Positions 20,780-33,165 of a stretch of DNA of 64,000 nucleotides are shown piece after piece (position 1 is the first letter of the stretch; every line of letters starts with the position of its first letter). The notes below the pieces were generated by a model. That model did no database searches and was not told the origin of the DNA. It saw nothing but the letters and a program-made list of their open reading frames with translations. Location of the stretch: NCBI GenBank assembly GCA_036417435.1, contig CM070899.1, forward strand, positions 4,903,001 to 4,967,000, in the 5' to 3' direction. This stretch comes from Inia geoffrensis. Lineage: Eukaryota; Chordata; Mammalia; Artiodactyla; Iniidae. The position numbers and the translations under genes were made by a program.

Positions 20780-21120
20780 AAAACTGGACTTTAGAGATTC
20801 CCTGGTGGCGCAGTGGTTAAGAAACTGCCTGCCAAGGCAGAGCACACGGGTTCATAGCCCTGGTCCCTGAAGATCCCACATGTCGCAGAGCAACTAAGCC
20901 CCTGCGCCACAGCTACTGAAGCCTGCAGTGCCTAGAGCCCGTGCTCTGCAGCAAGGGAAGCCACTGCAGTGAGAAGCCCGTGCACATCAAGGAAGAGCAG
21001 CCCCCGCTCACCGCAACTACAGAAAGCCCACGCGCAGCAACGAAGACCCAAAGCAGCCAAAGATAAATAAATAAACATAATTTTAAATAGTAAATAACTA
21101 AAAAAATAAAAACTGGAGTT
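20780..21120 (+). repeat. CHR-1 type SINE with imperfect target-site duplication
   Basis: A long-form CHR SINE begins near 20793 with 'gattccctggtggcgcagtg'. It has a tRNA-like B-box ('ggttcatagccc'), a body 'gctactgaagcctgcagtgc', and ends 'gcagccaaagataaataaat' near 21075. The flanks share TAAAAACTGGA with one neighbouring mismatch (about 20779 and 21108). It is diverged, so an older insertion. Confidence 0.85.
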
Positions 21121-21237
21121 TACAAACTTTCAAAATGTTTCAGACATAGATTTTCTATCATACTCTTTCAAATATACATAAGTCAAATTCACATTAAATG
21201 CAGCACTCCATAAATCCACTTTAGACAGAGGGGTATT

Positions 21238-21400
21238 TTGAGACCCATTCTCCAGATGAGGAACACTGAGGCTCAGAGAGATGCAGGGATTTGCTCCAGG
21301 GCGCAGGGCCAGGGTGTGGTGCTTCTCTGGGACCCACATCCCCATCTCCTGCTGGCCAAGTCCTGCCTCAGTAAACGCTGGGTCAAATTCCTGGGGGAGG
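21238..21400 (+). repeat. MIR SINE fragment
   Basis: 'ctccagatgaggaacactga' then 'ggctcagagagatgcaggga' marks the MIR core; the tail decays after about 21380. Confidence 0.65.
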
Positions 21401-23424
21401 GTGGGGAACAAACGATTACCTTCTCTGAGCCTCTTCAGAAGCAGCCCTCAGCTAGGGCGATTTCAGGGTGGGCCCCCTGGAGCCTGAGTAGTAGTCCAGG
21501 GGTAGAAAAGTGAGGGCAGCCCTGCAGGCCTCTGAACACTGGCCAGCCTGTGTAGCTGCGCCCCAGGCAGCGTGGAACTGCCCACCTACCTCCCTCCCTT
21601 CCTCTCCCACTCTGTGCACCAGGATCCCACGTGCCCACTTTGCCCTCCCAGGTAGCCATGAGTCTCCTGGAGTGTGGACTGGAAGGAAAGCTCCAGACCC
21701 CCCGCCAGGAGGGGCATAGGAGCTGTGCCGATGGCAGATGCTCTGGCCTGCCCAGTCTGGAGCTGGCCCAGCGGTCTAGGGCCTGGGAGCGGACGTGGAC
21801 CACCAGAGTCCCCAACATGTGCTCTGATAAGTGCACAGCATCCCGACTCAAAGAATAGCCCCGCCCCAGGGCAGGGTTTGGAATCTGCTCTGGTGGGAAG
21901 AGAAGGGAGGGGAGGGAGCAAGGCCCATCGTCATGGCTCCAGATCCATCCCCACCTCCCATCCCCAGCACCACGGGTCACCTCTGACTTAAACCACCCTC
22001 TCCACCAGCAGCCCCAGGCCTCCATTTGCCAAGGCCACATGGGGCCTGAAGGCCTTCCTGCCGCCTTTCCCAAAGCCCTCCCCATCACCACAGTCCAGGC
22101 GAGGAGCAGAGAATCAAGGACGGCAGGGGCAGCAAGTGCCGGGAGAGGGATAAGTCCGGCCCAACTCACGTCCCTAGATGTGGCCTGTGCACTGAGGCGT
22201 GTCTCCTCCCGGGCGGCGGGGACACAGCCCCAAGAGCCCATAGGGAATGGCTGCCGATGGGCAGGACCGTGACATCTGTGGGCACCTAAGCCCCTCTCCA
22301 GCAGCGGCACCTGGATCCCCCCACGCACTCGGAAAACACACTGACCCAGGAAAGCCTGGAGGAAGAGGAGGGCCCGTTGAGTTCCAGCCACAGGCTGGGG
22401 GTTTCACAGAAATCATCTCCTGACGGCAACAGGAGGAATCTGCTCCCAGAGGGCGGTGCGAAGGCCCCGAGAAGCAATGTGCCAGGGGTCCTCGGCCTGT
22501 CCCCGGCAAAACTACCCACGTGCCCGCCAACACACCACCTGCCTTTTCCAGGAGAACGAAAACCCTTGTTCTGTACACACTTCCTGAGAGTGGATGGAAA
22601 TGGCCCAATTCATTAGGGCGTCGTAAAATCGAATGGCCGGGAAACAAGCCGTGTTACGGGCGATCCCTGCCAACTGCGCTGCTGTAAGTGGAAGGCTGAC
22701 CTTTGAAGTGGTCGCCGCTGAACATGACTTACTTGCCTTCACAACCGCTGCTGCCCCGGGAAAGCACAGAGGAGCCATTTGTGTGTCTAGCTGGCGGGTT
22801 TTATGGCAACCTTAAAGACACCGACAGCTGGTACGTCCCATCCCAGGGGTGTGGGACAGCGCTACAGGGCCTGACTAGCTGGATCCAGAGGGAACCTCAC
22901 TCAGACTCTTCTGGTAGCCAGGGCCTCTGTCGGCAGACGGTTGTAGACACTTGGCCAAAAGTCTACGGCTTTGGGAAAAATGGAAGACGTGATCAAGACA
23001 CATTCAGGGGTGATGAAAATCACCTAACATCCTTAAAATCTTGTCTGCTTGGCCCACCAAACAGACCTGGGTAACTCTGGGCTGCTCTGGACCATCCAAA
23101 GGCTCACCTTCCCCTTCCTCGGGCCGTGCGCGGGGTTGGGGGCAGGCTCCGGTCCTGGCCCACTGCTGACTCACTGTGTGCCTGGGGCATCCCTGCCCGC
23201 TCCGCGGCTGGTTGTGAGTCATCACCACCAGGGGCCTGGACTGGACAACAAGCCAGCCTCTCGCATCTATGCGCTCCTAGACCCCAGAAAGAGGGAGGCT
23301 GGGGGCCCAGCTCCCCCTCCCCTCCACCCCGGCCAGTCCTCTGCACCCAAGCCGGGAGGGAAAGTGAGGGAGACGCTGCTCTGGGCACCCCCGGATCGCC
23401 GAGGCCACCTGCCCGCCCTACAGG

Positions 23425-23555
23425 ACTGTGAGTTCCTGGGGACAGATGCCTTTCACATTTCTGGGACACCCTTGGCCAGGACTGGGTCTGCACACTGCAG
23501 GCATCAGTAAGTTGTGCTGAATTAAGGGCTGGATAAGTGAATGAGCAGATAAACA
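23425..23555 (+). repeat. L2 LINE 3'-end fragment
   Basis: 'aggactgtgagttcctgggg' leads to 'gcatcagtaagttgtgctga' and an AATGAG/AACAAATGGATG-type tail, as in L2 3' ends. Confidence 0.6.
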
Positions 23556-23867
23556 AATGGATGGACGAACGAAAGGACAACTTGAAAGGCCTCTGGCTGC
23601 CAGTAACAGGCGGGCCCTTGGGGCTGAGGCAATGCACGTGGACCTGCAGCCACCGGCTCCAGCAGGCGCCCTGGGAGATGATGTTCATTCACAGGGCCCG
23701 CCATGGCCCTCGGCATGGAGACAAGGACACCTCATCCGCCAAGGACCTCCAAGACCGTGGAGGGGGAAGGGAAGGGAAGGGCTCAGTGCATGCATGCCAC
23801 CACCAGACATCCGGAGGCGGGAGGGCCAAGCTCTCAGGCAGACACCCGGGTATCTGAGCCTGATGGC

Positions 23868-24035
23868 CTATCACTGGCTGTGCGCCGCTGGGCAGGCAGC
23901 TCACCTCTCAGTGCTTCGGTCTCCACACTTATAAGGTGGGGCTAATAGCAGGACCTATAGCTTGGGCGTGAAGGACGGTGACAGGTCTGGCCAAGAGGCC
24001 AACACACAGCAGATGCTCATAAACCTTTTCCCAGG
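23868..24035 (-). repeat. MIR SINE fragment
   Basis: It reads as reverse MIR: 'gggcaggcagctcacctctc', 'gtggggctaatagcaggacc', 'cagcagatgctcataaacc'. Confidence 0.65.
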
Positions 24036-24258
24036 CCAGCCAGAGCTAGTCCCTGGGATGGGGCTGGGAGTCTTTGGGCACGTCCCTTCTCCCCAAATTT
24101 CAGTTCCTTCCCCTTGAAGATATTGGTCTCTTCAAATTCTAAGATGCGAGGAGTCTCTGCACAATGGCAAACTGGAGAGGTGAGTAAAGAGCCCCTTTCT
24201 ACGGTTTAAAATCACACAAGTAAAAGTAGCCAATCACATGGGATAGTGTACACCAAAA

Positions 24259-24495
24259 GTGCTCTGTGGGGCTTCCCTGGTGGCGCAGTGGTTGGGAGTC
24301 CGCCTGCCGATGCAGGGGACACAGGTTCGTGCCCCGGTCCAGGAAGATCCCACATGCCACGGAGCGCCTAGGCCCATGAGCTATGGCCGCTGAACCCGCG
24401 TGTCTGGAGCCTGTGCTCCGCAATGGGAGAGGCCACAACAGTGAGAGGCCCGCGTACCGCAAAAAAAAAAAAAAAAAAAAGTGATTTGTGGATAA
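24259..24495 (+). repeat. CHR-2 type SINE
   Basis: The head 'gcttccctggtggcgcagtg' starts at about 24270, with the B-box 'ggttcgtgcccc', the body 'tatggccgctgaacccgcgt' and 'gtgagaggcccgcgtaccgc', then a tail of 20 A at 24461-24480. The flanks show an imperfect duplication (GTGCTCTGTGGG and GTGATTTGTGGA). It is the typical cetacean short form. Confidence 0.92.
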
Positions 24496-25600
24496 TTTTT
24501 TTTAAAAAAACAGAAATTTATATTAAAACAAAAGAGACTATACAAATATGAAAAGAGAGTATGGCTGAATTTTTCTACAATCTGAGAGTAGGGGAAACTT
24601 CCCTGGTTATCACTCCAAGGCCAGAGCAATAAAAGAAAAGATGCATAAATCTGGCTACATGAAAATAATAGTAGTAATAAAAATAATAAACATTATTGCA
24701 TGGCATAAAAAACAGGTAACTAATTAAGAAAAATTAAAAAAGACAAATGGGAGAGATATTTGCAACTTATATTAGAGGCAAAGGTCACTGTCCCTAATAC
24801 ACAGACAGGGTCTAAAACTCGATGAAAAAGACCAAGAGCTCTACAGAAGAACGAGCAAGAGAAGTGAACAGAGAGCTCATATGAGAGGGAATGTAACTGG
24901 TCCTTCAATCTTGCTCATAAGAAATGAAATTTTAAATTACGTGGAGATATCATTTCTTACTTGTCAGATTAGAAAAGCCAGAAGTTTGACAACACACTCC
25001 GTAAGGTGGCTGTTGGGCATTACTTACTTTGCACACTGCTGACAGAAATGCAAAATGGTACAGTCCCTATGGAGAGAATTTGGGTGACACCAAGCAAAAT
25101 AGCATGTGCCTTGTTACTCGGCAATATACATAGACCAGCAAACCAACTTGTAGGAACTGATCCCAAAGTTAACAGCAGCAAACACCAGAAAACATAAGCA
25201 CAGGCACTACTTGTAAAATTAAAGAAGCAGAAATAACCCAAATGTACAAGAAGGGACCAGTTAAACAGACATCAGTCCAGATACACTCTGGAATACCATG
25301 TGTGCTGCTGTAAAAAAGAGTGAGGCCCATCTCCCTGCCTGCTGTGGGCTGGCTTCCAGGAGGTGCTGCTCAGTGCAAAAGCAGGGTGGAGAGAAAAAGG
25401 GCGTACAGTAAATACGAGAGGTTTGTGTTTGCTTCCATAAAAACAGTAGAAAGATAAACCAGAAAATAAATAAATAAATCAGTCAGACTGCCTCTAGAGG
25501 GGAGAGGACAGAATGGGGGAGACGGGGCTAGAGGCAGCAAGTAGAGGATTTCTATAGAGGGGCAGACAGTAAAGATTTTAGGATTTGGAAGCTACATTTA
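24481..25600 (+). repeat. Old L1 fragment (3' part of ORF2 and 3'UTR)
   Basis: This AT-rich sequence shows L1 ORF2 C-terminal phrasing on the + strand: 'gggagagatatttgcaactt', 'ctcataagaaatgaaatttt', 'cactgctgacagaaatgcaa', 'aaatggtacagtccctatgg'. It is heavily decayed with no open frame. Confidence 0.6.
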
Positions 25601-25617
25601 GTCACTGTTGCATTCTC

Positions 25618-25647
25618 TCTTGTGTGTGTGTGTGTGTGTGTGTGTGT
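25618..25647 (+). repeat. (TG)n microsatellite
   Basis: About 13 uninterrupted TG dinucleotides follow 'cattctctct'. Confidence 0.95.
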
Positions 25648-25669
25648 TACAGCCATTTAAAAATGTAAA

Positions 25670-25762
25670 AATCATTCTTAACTCAAGGGCCATACAAAAA
25701 CAGGCCGTAGGCCAGATTGGGCCCATGGGTTGTAGTTTTCCAATCCCTTCTCCAGAACCATG
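25670..25762 (+). mobile_element. hAT-like DNA transposon remnant (family uncertain)
   Basis: 'caggccgtaggccagattgg' and 'cccatgggttgtagttttcc' match the 3' part of the old non-autonomous element seen again at 57840-58035 ('...agatttagccccaagctg'). Only the 3' part is present. Confidence 0.45.
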
Positions 25763-27867
25763 TACATATTTTATAAAATTATACAACAAAATTAACTTAA
25801 AAAGCAGGCTCTAAAATGTGAAAAAGCAAAATTAAGCAAATGAAACTAAACATGTATTGAGTTGGTAGCTTAATCACACAAATGGGGTTTATTTTAAGAG
25901 ACATTAAAGCATAGTAGTTTAAGGCAGATCCTCAGTTGAATATACATTATGAACAGAAAACCAGTAATCTGATGGTAAACCCTAACTGGATATACCTTGT
26001 GGACAAAAAGAACTGTGAGAAATCTTCAATTGTTTTCAGTCATTACATTGCTAGTGTCCACATACACCCAAAAAATTGTAGTAAGGAAGACAGAAATAAA
26101 ATTTTTCAGTTTAAAAGAGATCAAAAACATATAAAACAAAGAAGCTAAAGAAAAATTCTGTAATGCTAACTTTGAATTGGACAAGTCAGCATAAACAATG
26201 ATATATTTTTTTCTTAACAAGAAAAACATTGCTTAGCTCTGTCCACAGAAGAAGTCTAGAAACAATGACCAACCACAACACTCAGATTCTGGTCTCTAAA
26301 CCCACAAGTGACACAGATGACAGAGCAAAAGGCATTACAATGGTCATTACAACTGTACATAACATATGTTTTAGAAGGTAGAAGGAAGACTGACCAAGGT
26401 TAGTAGAGACATGGAGGATGTATGAGCCCCTCATTGAATTTCTAGAGATGAAATGCACAGTGTTTGAGGAAAAGCTATATTAGATGGGATTAACATCAGA
26501 TGAGACACTGCAAAAGAGAACATTACTGAAACTAGAGGACATAGCAATTGAAAATTTCAAAACATACTGGAGAGAAAAAAAGACTGAATTTTTAAAATGA
26601 ACAAAATCTAGTTTTAATCCAAAATGGAGCAAACCCACCACGGTCTCTCACTCTCTTTCATAAATTACAACTAAAAACTCTGGACGAAATTCAAGAAGCA
26701 ACTACCTGAAGATTTTGAAAAGTAAATAACAGCTGATAGGTTGAAGAGGGAAGTCAAAATTTGAAGAAAGACCCATATGACAGGTAAGGTTCTAGTTTTT
26801 TGTTTGTTTGTTTTAGTTTTTACTTTGGGGGTTTGGGGAGTTTTTTTGTCTTTTAACTCCTGATGTTGACCCACAGACAGACTGAATCAAGGAATTACAT
26901 GGTAGACATGGACAGCGAAACTTCTGAAATAAATCCACCATCCTGGCCAGAGGAACAAGAAAATGGGTCCTTGTAAGCCAGAGAGTATCGGGTGAATTTT
27001 TTTAAATATCTCCTTGCTCTCCTAGCCCTGCCCTGAGGCCAATCCCAACAGCTCTGGCAGTGCAGCACAAATACCTAAAAACCAGAAGGGAAAGAAACCT
27101 GAACAGAAGAACTGGGAAAAGGGAGGGAAATTCATGTTATTTTTTTCCTCTATCTTCTCTGGCCCATTTGCTTTGAAAGGGACCCCGGTTATGGACACTG
27201 TGTGACAAGGGAGGAGGCTAACATTCTGAAAGACCTCCATTGTTCTGGGCAGAAGAACCAGAAAAGGGGGCCCAGGGAGCCAGGCAGTGTGGGAGAAATT
27301 CCAAAGAGGAGATGGCTGAGGAGGGAATCCTCTACTTCTGTGTATGAACTGACACACAACCCAGGACAATCCCTAAGCTACACGTGCATGGAACATGGCC
27401 AAAGGGGCACAGCTAAAGCTTTGAGAAGTGGAGTACCATATGACCGCTGCCCCAGTCTGAAACTAACCCTTTAGTGGCTCCACATAACAAAGGTTTTGAA
27501 TACAGAACTGAAAATGGAGCCACTGACCACAGGAGAGAAGGAACTTGCAATATGAATCTAACAGGCTTGGTTGCCTGTTAAGACAAACAAATCACTATTC
27601 TCTACAGGATTTTAATAGGACCCAGGATCTTACAACATAATGTTCAAAATCTGCAGGATATATTCTGAAATTACTTGACACACAAAAACCAGGAAAATGT
27701 AAATGGTACCTTGAGAAAAGACAAACCGTAGATGCCAACCCTGAAGTGACCCAGATGTTTGACCCATATTATCAGACACATTTAAACAGCTATTAAATAA
27801 TAATCCTCAATGAGATAAACACCCTTGAAATAAATGGACAGATGATTTCAACAGAGAAACAGAAATT

Positions 27868-28127
27868 ATATATATACTTTTGTGTGTGTGCGTGTGGTAC
27901 GCGGGCCTCTCACTGTTGTGGCCTCTCCCGTTGCAGAGCACAGGCTCTGGACTCGTGGGCGGCTCGTGGGCTCTAGAGCGCAGGCTCAGCGGCCATGGCT
28001 CACGGGCCCAGCCGCTCCACGGCATGTGGGATCTTCCCGGACCAGGGCACGAACCCGCATCCCCTGCATCGGCAGGCGGACTCTCAACCACTGCGCCACC
28101 AGGGAAGCCCTATATATATATACTTTT
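27868..28127 (-). repeat. CHR-2 SINE with internal insertion and TG-rich tail
   Basis: This is an antisense CHR-2. The head ends at about 28110 ('caccagggaagccc'), and the body has 'gcctctcactgttgtggcct' at about 27905. Relative to the other CHR-2 copies here, about 26 extra bases are inserted near 27945-27975, including a repeated 'ctcgtgggc' word. The A-tail position is occupied by a TG-rich run ('gtgtgtgtgcgtgtggtac'). The word TATATATACTTTT flanks both sides, a plausible target-site duplication. Confidence 0.88.
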
Positions 28128-30450
28128 AAGTAGAAATTTTAGAACTGAAAAAAAACTTTTTAATCATGGGATAAGCACAATAACAAAATGGAAGTGACAA
28201 AAGAAAGACTTAGTGAACTTGAAAAAGGATCAATAGAAATAATTCAATCTAAAGAAAAAATAAGCAAAGACTTAGGAACCTGTGAGATAATATCAGAAGC
28301 TTAAATATTTTTGCCAATGGAGTTCCTGAAGGAGAGGGAAAAGAGAGCAGTGCAGAAAAGAAATACTGACTGAACATGCCCAAATTTGGTGAAAGGTATA
28401 AATTTAGAGTCAAGAGATTCAGCAAGCCACAAAGAGGGTAAAAATCAAAGAAATCCAATGCCTGACACACCAAAGTCCAACTGCTGAAAACCTCAAAGAA
28501 AAATATCTTGAAAGCACCCGGGGAAAAAATGAACCATTATATGAACGACAGTTTAAATGCTGTGGATTTCTCATCAGAAACTATGGAGGCTAAAAGGCAG
28601 TGGGACATACTGAAAATGGTGAAAGAAAGGAGTGTCAACCCAGAATTCTATAGACAGTAAAAATATCCTTCAGGAATGAAGGTGAAATAAAGACCTTGAC
28701 AGATGAAGAAGAACTAAGAGAATTTGTCATCAGCAGATCTGCTCTATTTAAAACAAGCGCTAAAGGAAGTTCTTCAAGTTGAAGAGAAATAATAGCAGAG
28801 GAAAACTTGGAACTTCGGGAATGAAGGAAGAACAACAGAAATGGCATACGATTGGGCAAATACGAAAGGTCATTTTTCTCCAGTTAACTTCTTTAAAATG
28901 TGCATGACTGTTGAAAACAAAAATTCTAAGTCCTTAAGGCAGAAAGAAAACTATACCAGACTTGAATCTACACAAGAGGATGAAAAGCAGCAAAAAATGG
29001 TAAATGCTAAGGGAAATAAAAAATGCTTTTCTATTATTAAAATATTTTTAAGATAAGTGGCTGTTTCTAGCAAAAATAATAACAATGTATTGTAGGGGAT
29101 TGTAATATACATACAAGTAAGATTTATGCCAAAAATAGCACAAAGACCCTGAGGGGTAAAATCGAAAATCTGTATATTGTTCTAAGGTTCTCATACGATA
29201 CAAAAAGAGTTAAGACTTGAAGGTAGACTGATGAGATAAAAATATATATTATAAACTCTAAAGCAACCACTAAAAATAAACCACAACACAAATCCACAGA
29301 TAATAAAGCAACAGAGGAGATAAGAAAAAAATCACAAAATAAAAGCTAAATTAATCTATAAGGAAAACATAAAAACAAAAAAAGGAGAAAAAGGAATAGA
29401 TGGAACGAACAAAAAACAATAGCAAGATGCTAGATTTAAACCCAGCCATATCAAAAATTACATTAAGTTAAAACAGGGTAAATACACAAGTCAAAGGAAA
29501 AGATTGTTATATAGAATTAAAATGAAAGAGCAATACCCAACTAAATGCTGTCTATAAGAAACATGTTTTAAAAATAAAGACACAAATAGGTTAAAGTAAA
29601 AAGATGAAAAAGATATACCATGCTAACAGTAATCAAAATAAACCAAGAATGCCTGTTAGTAACAGACAAAGTAGATTTCACAGTAAAAAATATTTTCAGG
29701 GATGAAAAGGGTCTTTCACAATGATAAAAGAATCAATTCATCGGGATAACATAACAATCCTAAATGTTTATGCACCTGATAACAGGGCTTCAAAATAAGT
29801 GACAGGAAACTAACAGAACTTAAAAAGTAAATTAGACAAATTTACACTTATAGTCACAAATTTCAACTAGCTGCTCATAACTAACAGAACAAATAGAAAT
29901 ATCAGAAAGGATACAGAATACTTGAATAACACTATTAACCAACTTGAGATAAATGACATTTATAGAACATTGCACACAACACAGTAGAATATACATTATT
30001 TCCAAATGCACACAGAACATTTACCAAAATAGACCATGTTATAGGACATCAAACAAAATTTCAATAAATTTAAAAGGATTCAAACATACAATGTATGTTT
30101 TGTGACCACAATGGAGTTAAATTAGAAATCACTAACAGGTATGTAGAAATTTCCCAAGTATTTGTAATCTAAACACTCTTAAATAATCCATGGATCAAGA
30201 GGAAATACAAAACATAATTAGAAAGTATTTTTAACTGAATGAAAATGAAAAACAATATATCAACAGTTGTGTAATGCAGTTGCAAAACCTAGAGGAAAAT
30301 TAAAAGTACTGAACATCTATAATAGAAAAGAATAAAAATCCCCAAATAATGACCTCAACTTCCACTTTATGATGGAAAAAAAAGATAAACCTAAGTTTTA
30401 GGCAGAAAAAAAAATGTTTAAAAGCAAAATTGATCACTTTTTTAAATAAA

Positions 30451-30812
30451 AGAAATAGAGAAAAATTAGGGCATCCTTGGTGGCCCAGTGGTTAAGAATA
30501 TGCCTGCTAATGCAGAGGACATGGGTTCAATCCCTGGTCTGGGAAGATCCCACATGCCGCACAGCAACAAAGCCCATGCGCCACAACTACTGAGCCTGTG
30601 CTCTAGAGCCCGCGAGACACAACTACTGAAGCCCGTGCACCTAGAGCCCATGCTCTGCAACAAGAGAAGCCACCCAATGACAAGCCCACAAACCACAGCG
30701 AAGAGTAGCCCCCTCTGCCCTCAACTAGAGAAAGCCCACGTGCAGCAACAAAGACCCAACACAGCCAAAAATAAATAAATAAATCTATTTAAAAAAAGAA
30801 ATAGAGAAAAAT
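30451..30812 (+). repeat. CHR-1 SINE with perfect 17-bp target-site duplication
   Basis: The SINE at 30468-30795 begins 'gggcatccttggtggcccag', has the B-box 'ggttcaatccctgg', a CHR-1 body ('actactgaagcccgtgcacc') and a 'aaaaataaataaataaat' tail. AAGAAATAGAGAAAAAT is repeated exactly at about 30449-30465 and 30796-30812. It sits inside the old L1. Confidence 0.92.
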
Positions 30813-32199
30813 CAATGATACAAAAATGTATACTTAAAAAAGATCAACAAAATTGATAAATCTCTATCCAGGTTGATCAGAGGAAAAAGAGAAAAGACTC
30901 AAATTACCAATATCAGGAATGAGAGAAATGAGGTGACATCACTACAGATTATACAGATATTTTTTAAATAATTAAAATGGTATGAAAAACTTTATGTCAA
31001 AGAGATAACTTTGATGAAATGGATAAATTTCTTGAAGGATACAAACTACTAAAGGTCACTCAAAGAGAAACAGAAAATTGGAATAACCTTATATTTACTA
31101 AATTAATTTATTTGAGGCTTCAAATCTTCCCGCAAAGAAAATTTCAGGCCAAGCCAATCTTACCACTAGTCAATTCTAGCAAATATTTATGGAATAAATA
31201 ATATCAGTTATACACAAACTCTTCCAGAAAACTGAAGAGAAAGGAACACTTCCCAAATTACTTATGAGGCCAGAATTACTCTGATACCAAAACCAGAAAA
31301 AGATATTATAAGAAAAATATATATCAATACCCCTGATGAACATACATTAAAAATTCTTAACACATTTTACCTAATAGAATCCCATAAAGATATAAAGAAG
31401 ATAATGTATCATAATAAAGTGAGATTTATCCCAGTAATAAAACGTTGTTTTAATATTTGAAAATCTATCAAGAAATTCCACCATATTAACAAAATAAAAG
31501 AGAAAACCCACACTATCCCTTCAATAGATGTGAGAAAGGCATTTGACAAAATCCAACGTTTATTCATGATAAAAAATCTCAACAAACTAGGAATAAAAGG
31601 GGATGTCCTCAAACTAGTAGGTATATCTACCAAAAAAAACTATAGTTAACATCATATGTAACTATGAAAAAGAATGAAAAAATTTTTTTCTAAGATTGGA
31701 AAGGTAAGTATGTCCATTCTCACCACTTCTAAGTCAACATTGTTCTAGAGGTTTGAGCCAGTGCAATAAGGTAACAGGCAGAAGGGGGAAAGAAGAAATT
31801 ACATCCAAATTAGAAAAGAAGAACTAAAGCTGCCTTTATTCACAGATGACATGATCATCTTTGCAAAAATAGAACCTACAAAGAAGCAACTAGAACTAAT
31901 AAATGAGCTTACCACAGTTGCAGAATTCAAGGTAAATATACAAATATCCACTATATTTCTACATTCTAACAATGTATAACCAGAAATTGAAAAATACTAT
32001 TTACAATAGCATAAAAATATATAAATACTTAGGGATAAATCTAAACAAAAACAATGTGATGGAGTTGTACAATAAAAACTACTAAACATTGGTGAGGAAA
32101 AAATAAAGGTTTAAATATATGGAGAAATACACTATGATTATGGATTGGAAGACTTGAAGTTAAGAATTCAGTGCTGACATTCACAGAAAGACAGACAAG

Positions 32200-33107
32200 A
32201 TGAAAAGGCAGAGGGCTATGTACCAGATGAAGAAACAAGATAAAACCCCAGAAAAACAACTAAATGAAGTGGAGATAGGCAACCTTCCAGAAAAAAGAAT
32301 TCAGAATAATGATAGTGAAGATGATCCAGGACCTCGGAAAAAGAATGGAGGCAAAGATCGAGAAGATGCAAGAAATGTTTAACAAAGACCTAGAAGAATT
32401 AAAGAACAAACAAACAGAGATGAACAATACAATAACTGAAATGAAAAACTACACCAGAAGGAATCAATAGCAGAATAACTGTGGCAGAAGAACGGATAAG
32501 TGACCTGGAAGACAGAATGGTGGAATTCCCTGCTGCGGAACAGAACAAAGGAATAAGAATGAAAAGAAATGAAGACAGCCTAAGAGACCTCTGGAACAAC
32601 ATTAAACACAACAACATTCGCATTGTAGGAGTTGCAGAAGGAGAAGAGACAGAGAAAGGACCAGAGAAAATATTTGAAGAGATTACAGTCGAAAACTTCC
32701 CTAACATGGGAAAGGAAATAGACACCCAAGTCCAGGAAGTGCAGCAAGTCCCATACAGGATAAACCCAGGGGGAAGCACGCCGAGACACATAGTAATCAA
32801 ATTGGCAAAAATTAAAGACAAAGAAAAATTATTGAAAGCAGCAAGGGAAAAATGACAAATAACATACAAGGGAACTCCCATAAGGTTAACAGCTGATTTC
32901 TCAGCAGAAACTCTACAAGCCAGAAGGGAGGGGCATGATACGCTTAAAGTGATGAAAGGGAAGAGCCCACAACCAAGATTACTCTACCCGGCAAGGATCT
33001 CATTCAGATTCGATGGAGAAATCAAAAGCTTTACAGACAAGCAAAAGCTAAGAGAATACAGCACCACCAAACCAGCTCTACAACAAATGCTAAAGGAACT
33101 TCTCTAA
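32200..33107 (+). pseudogene. L1 ORF1 remnant (RNA-binding chaperone), broken
   Basis: ORF1 protein binds L1 RNA as a trimer; this copy is dead. The ATG at 32200 begins MKRQRAMYQMKKQDKTPEKQ. Two single-A insertions, near 32294-32299 and near 32445, shift the frame. The longest open piece (32481-32852) includes DRMVEFPAAEQNKGIRMKRN, a coiled-coil end, and ENFPNMGKEIDTQVQEVQQV of the RNA-binding part. A TGA at 32853, probably CGA to TGA by CpG decay, interrupts the C-terminal domain. The normal stop is TAA at 33105. Confidence 0.88.
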
Positions 33108-33165
33108 GTGGGAAACACAAGAGGAGAAAAGGACCTACAAAAACAAACACAGAACAATAAAGAAA

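Larger units (their letters stand above)
26600..32172 (+). repeat. Old near-full-length L1, 5' part (5'UTR, ORF1, start of ORF2)
   Basis: Decayed L1M-type sequence runs in L1 order. A 5'UTR-like part is at 26600-27480. ORF1 remnants include 'aaacttggaacttcgggaat' and 'ctaaaggaagttcttcaagt' near 28760-28820. ORF2 remnants start near 29600 ('tgctgtctataagaaacatg') and continue to 'gattggaagacttgaagtta' at about 32143. There are many stops and frameshifts. It is interrupted by a CHR-2 (27882-28110) and a CHR-1 SINE (30468-30793). The younger L1 at 32173 splits it; the remainder resumes at 37448. Confidence 0.65.

Noticed and set aside
24270..24480. tRNA-like head sequences in SINEs taken as tRNA genes
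   Set aside because: The A/B-box words occur inside CHR SINEs with A-tails and duplications. They are degenerate and not folded tRNA genes.
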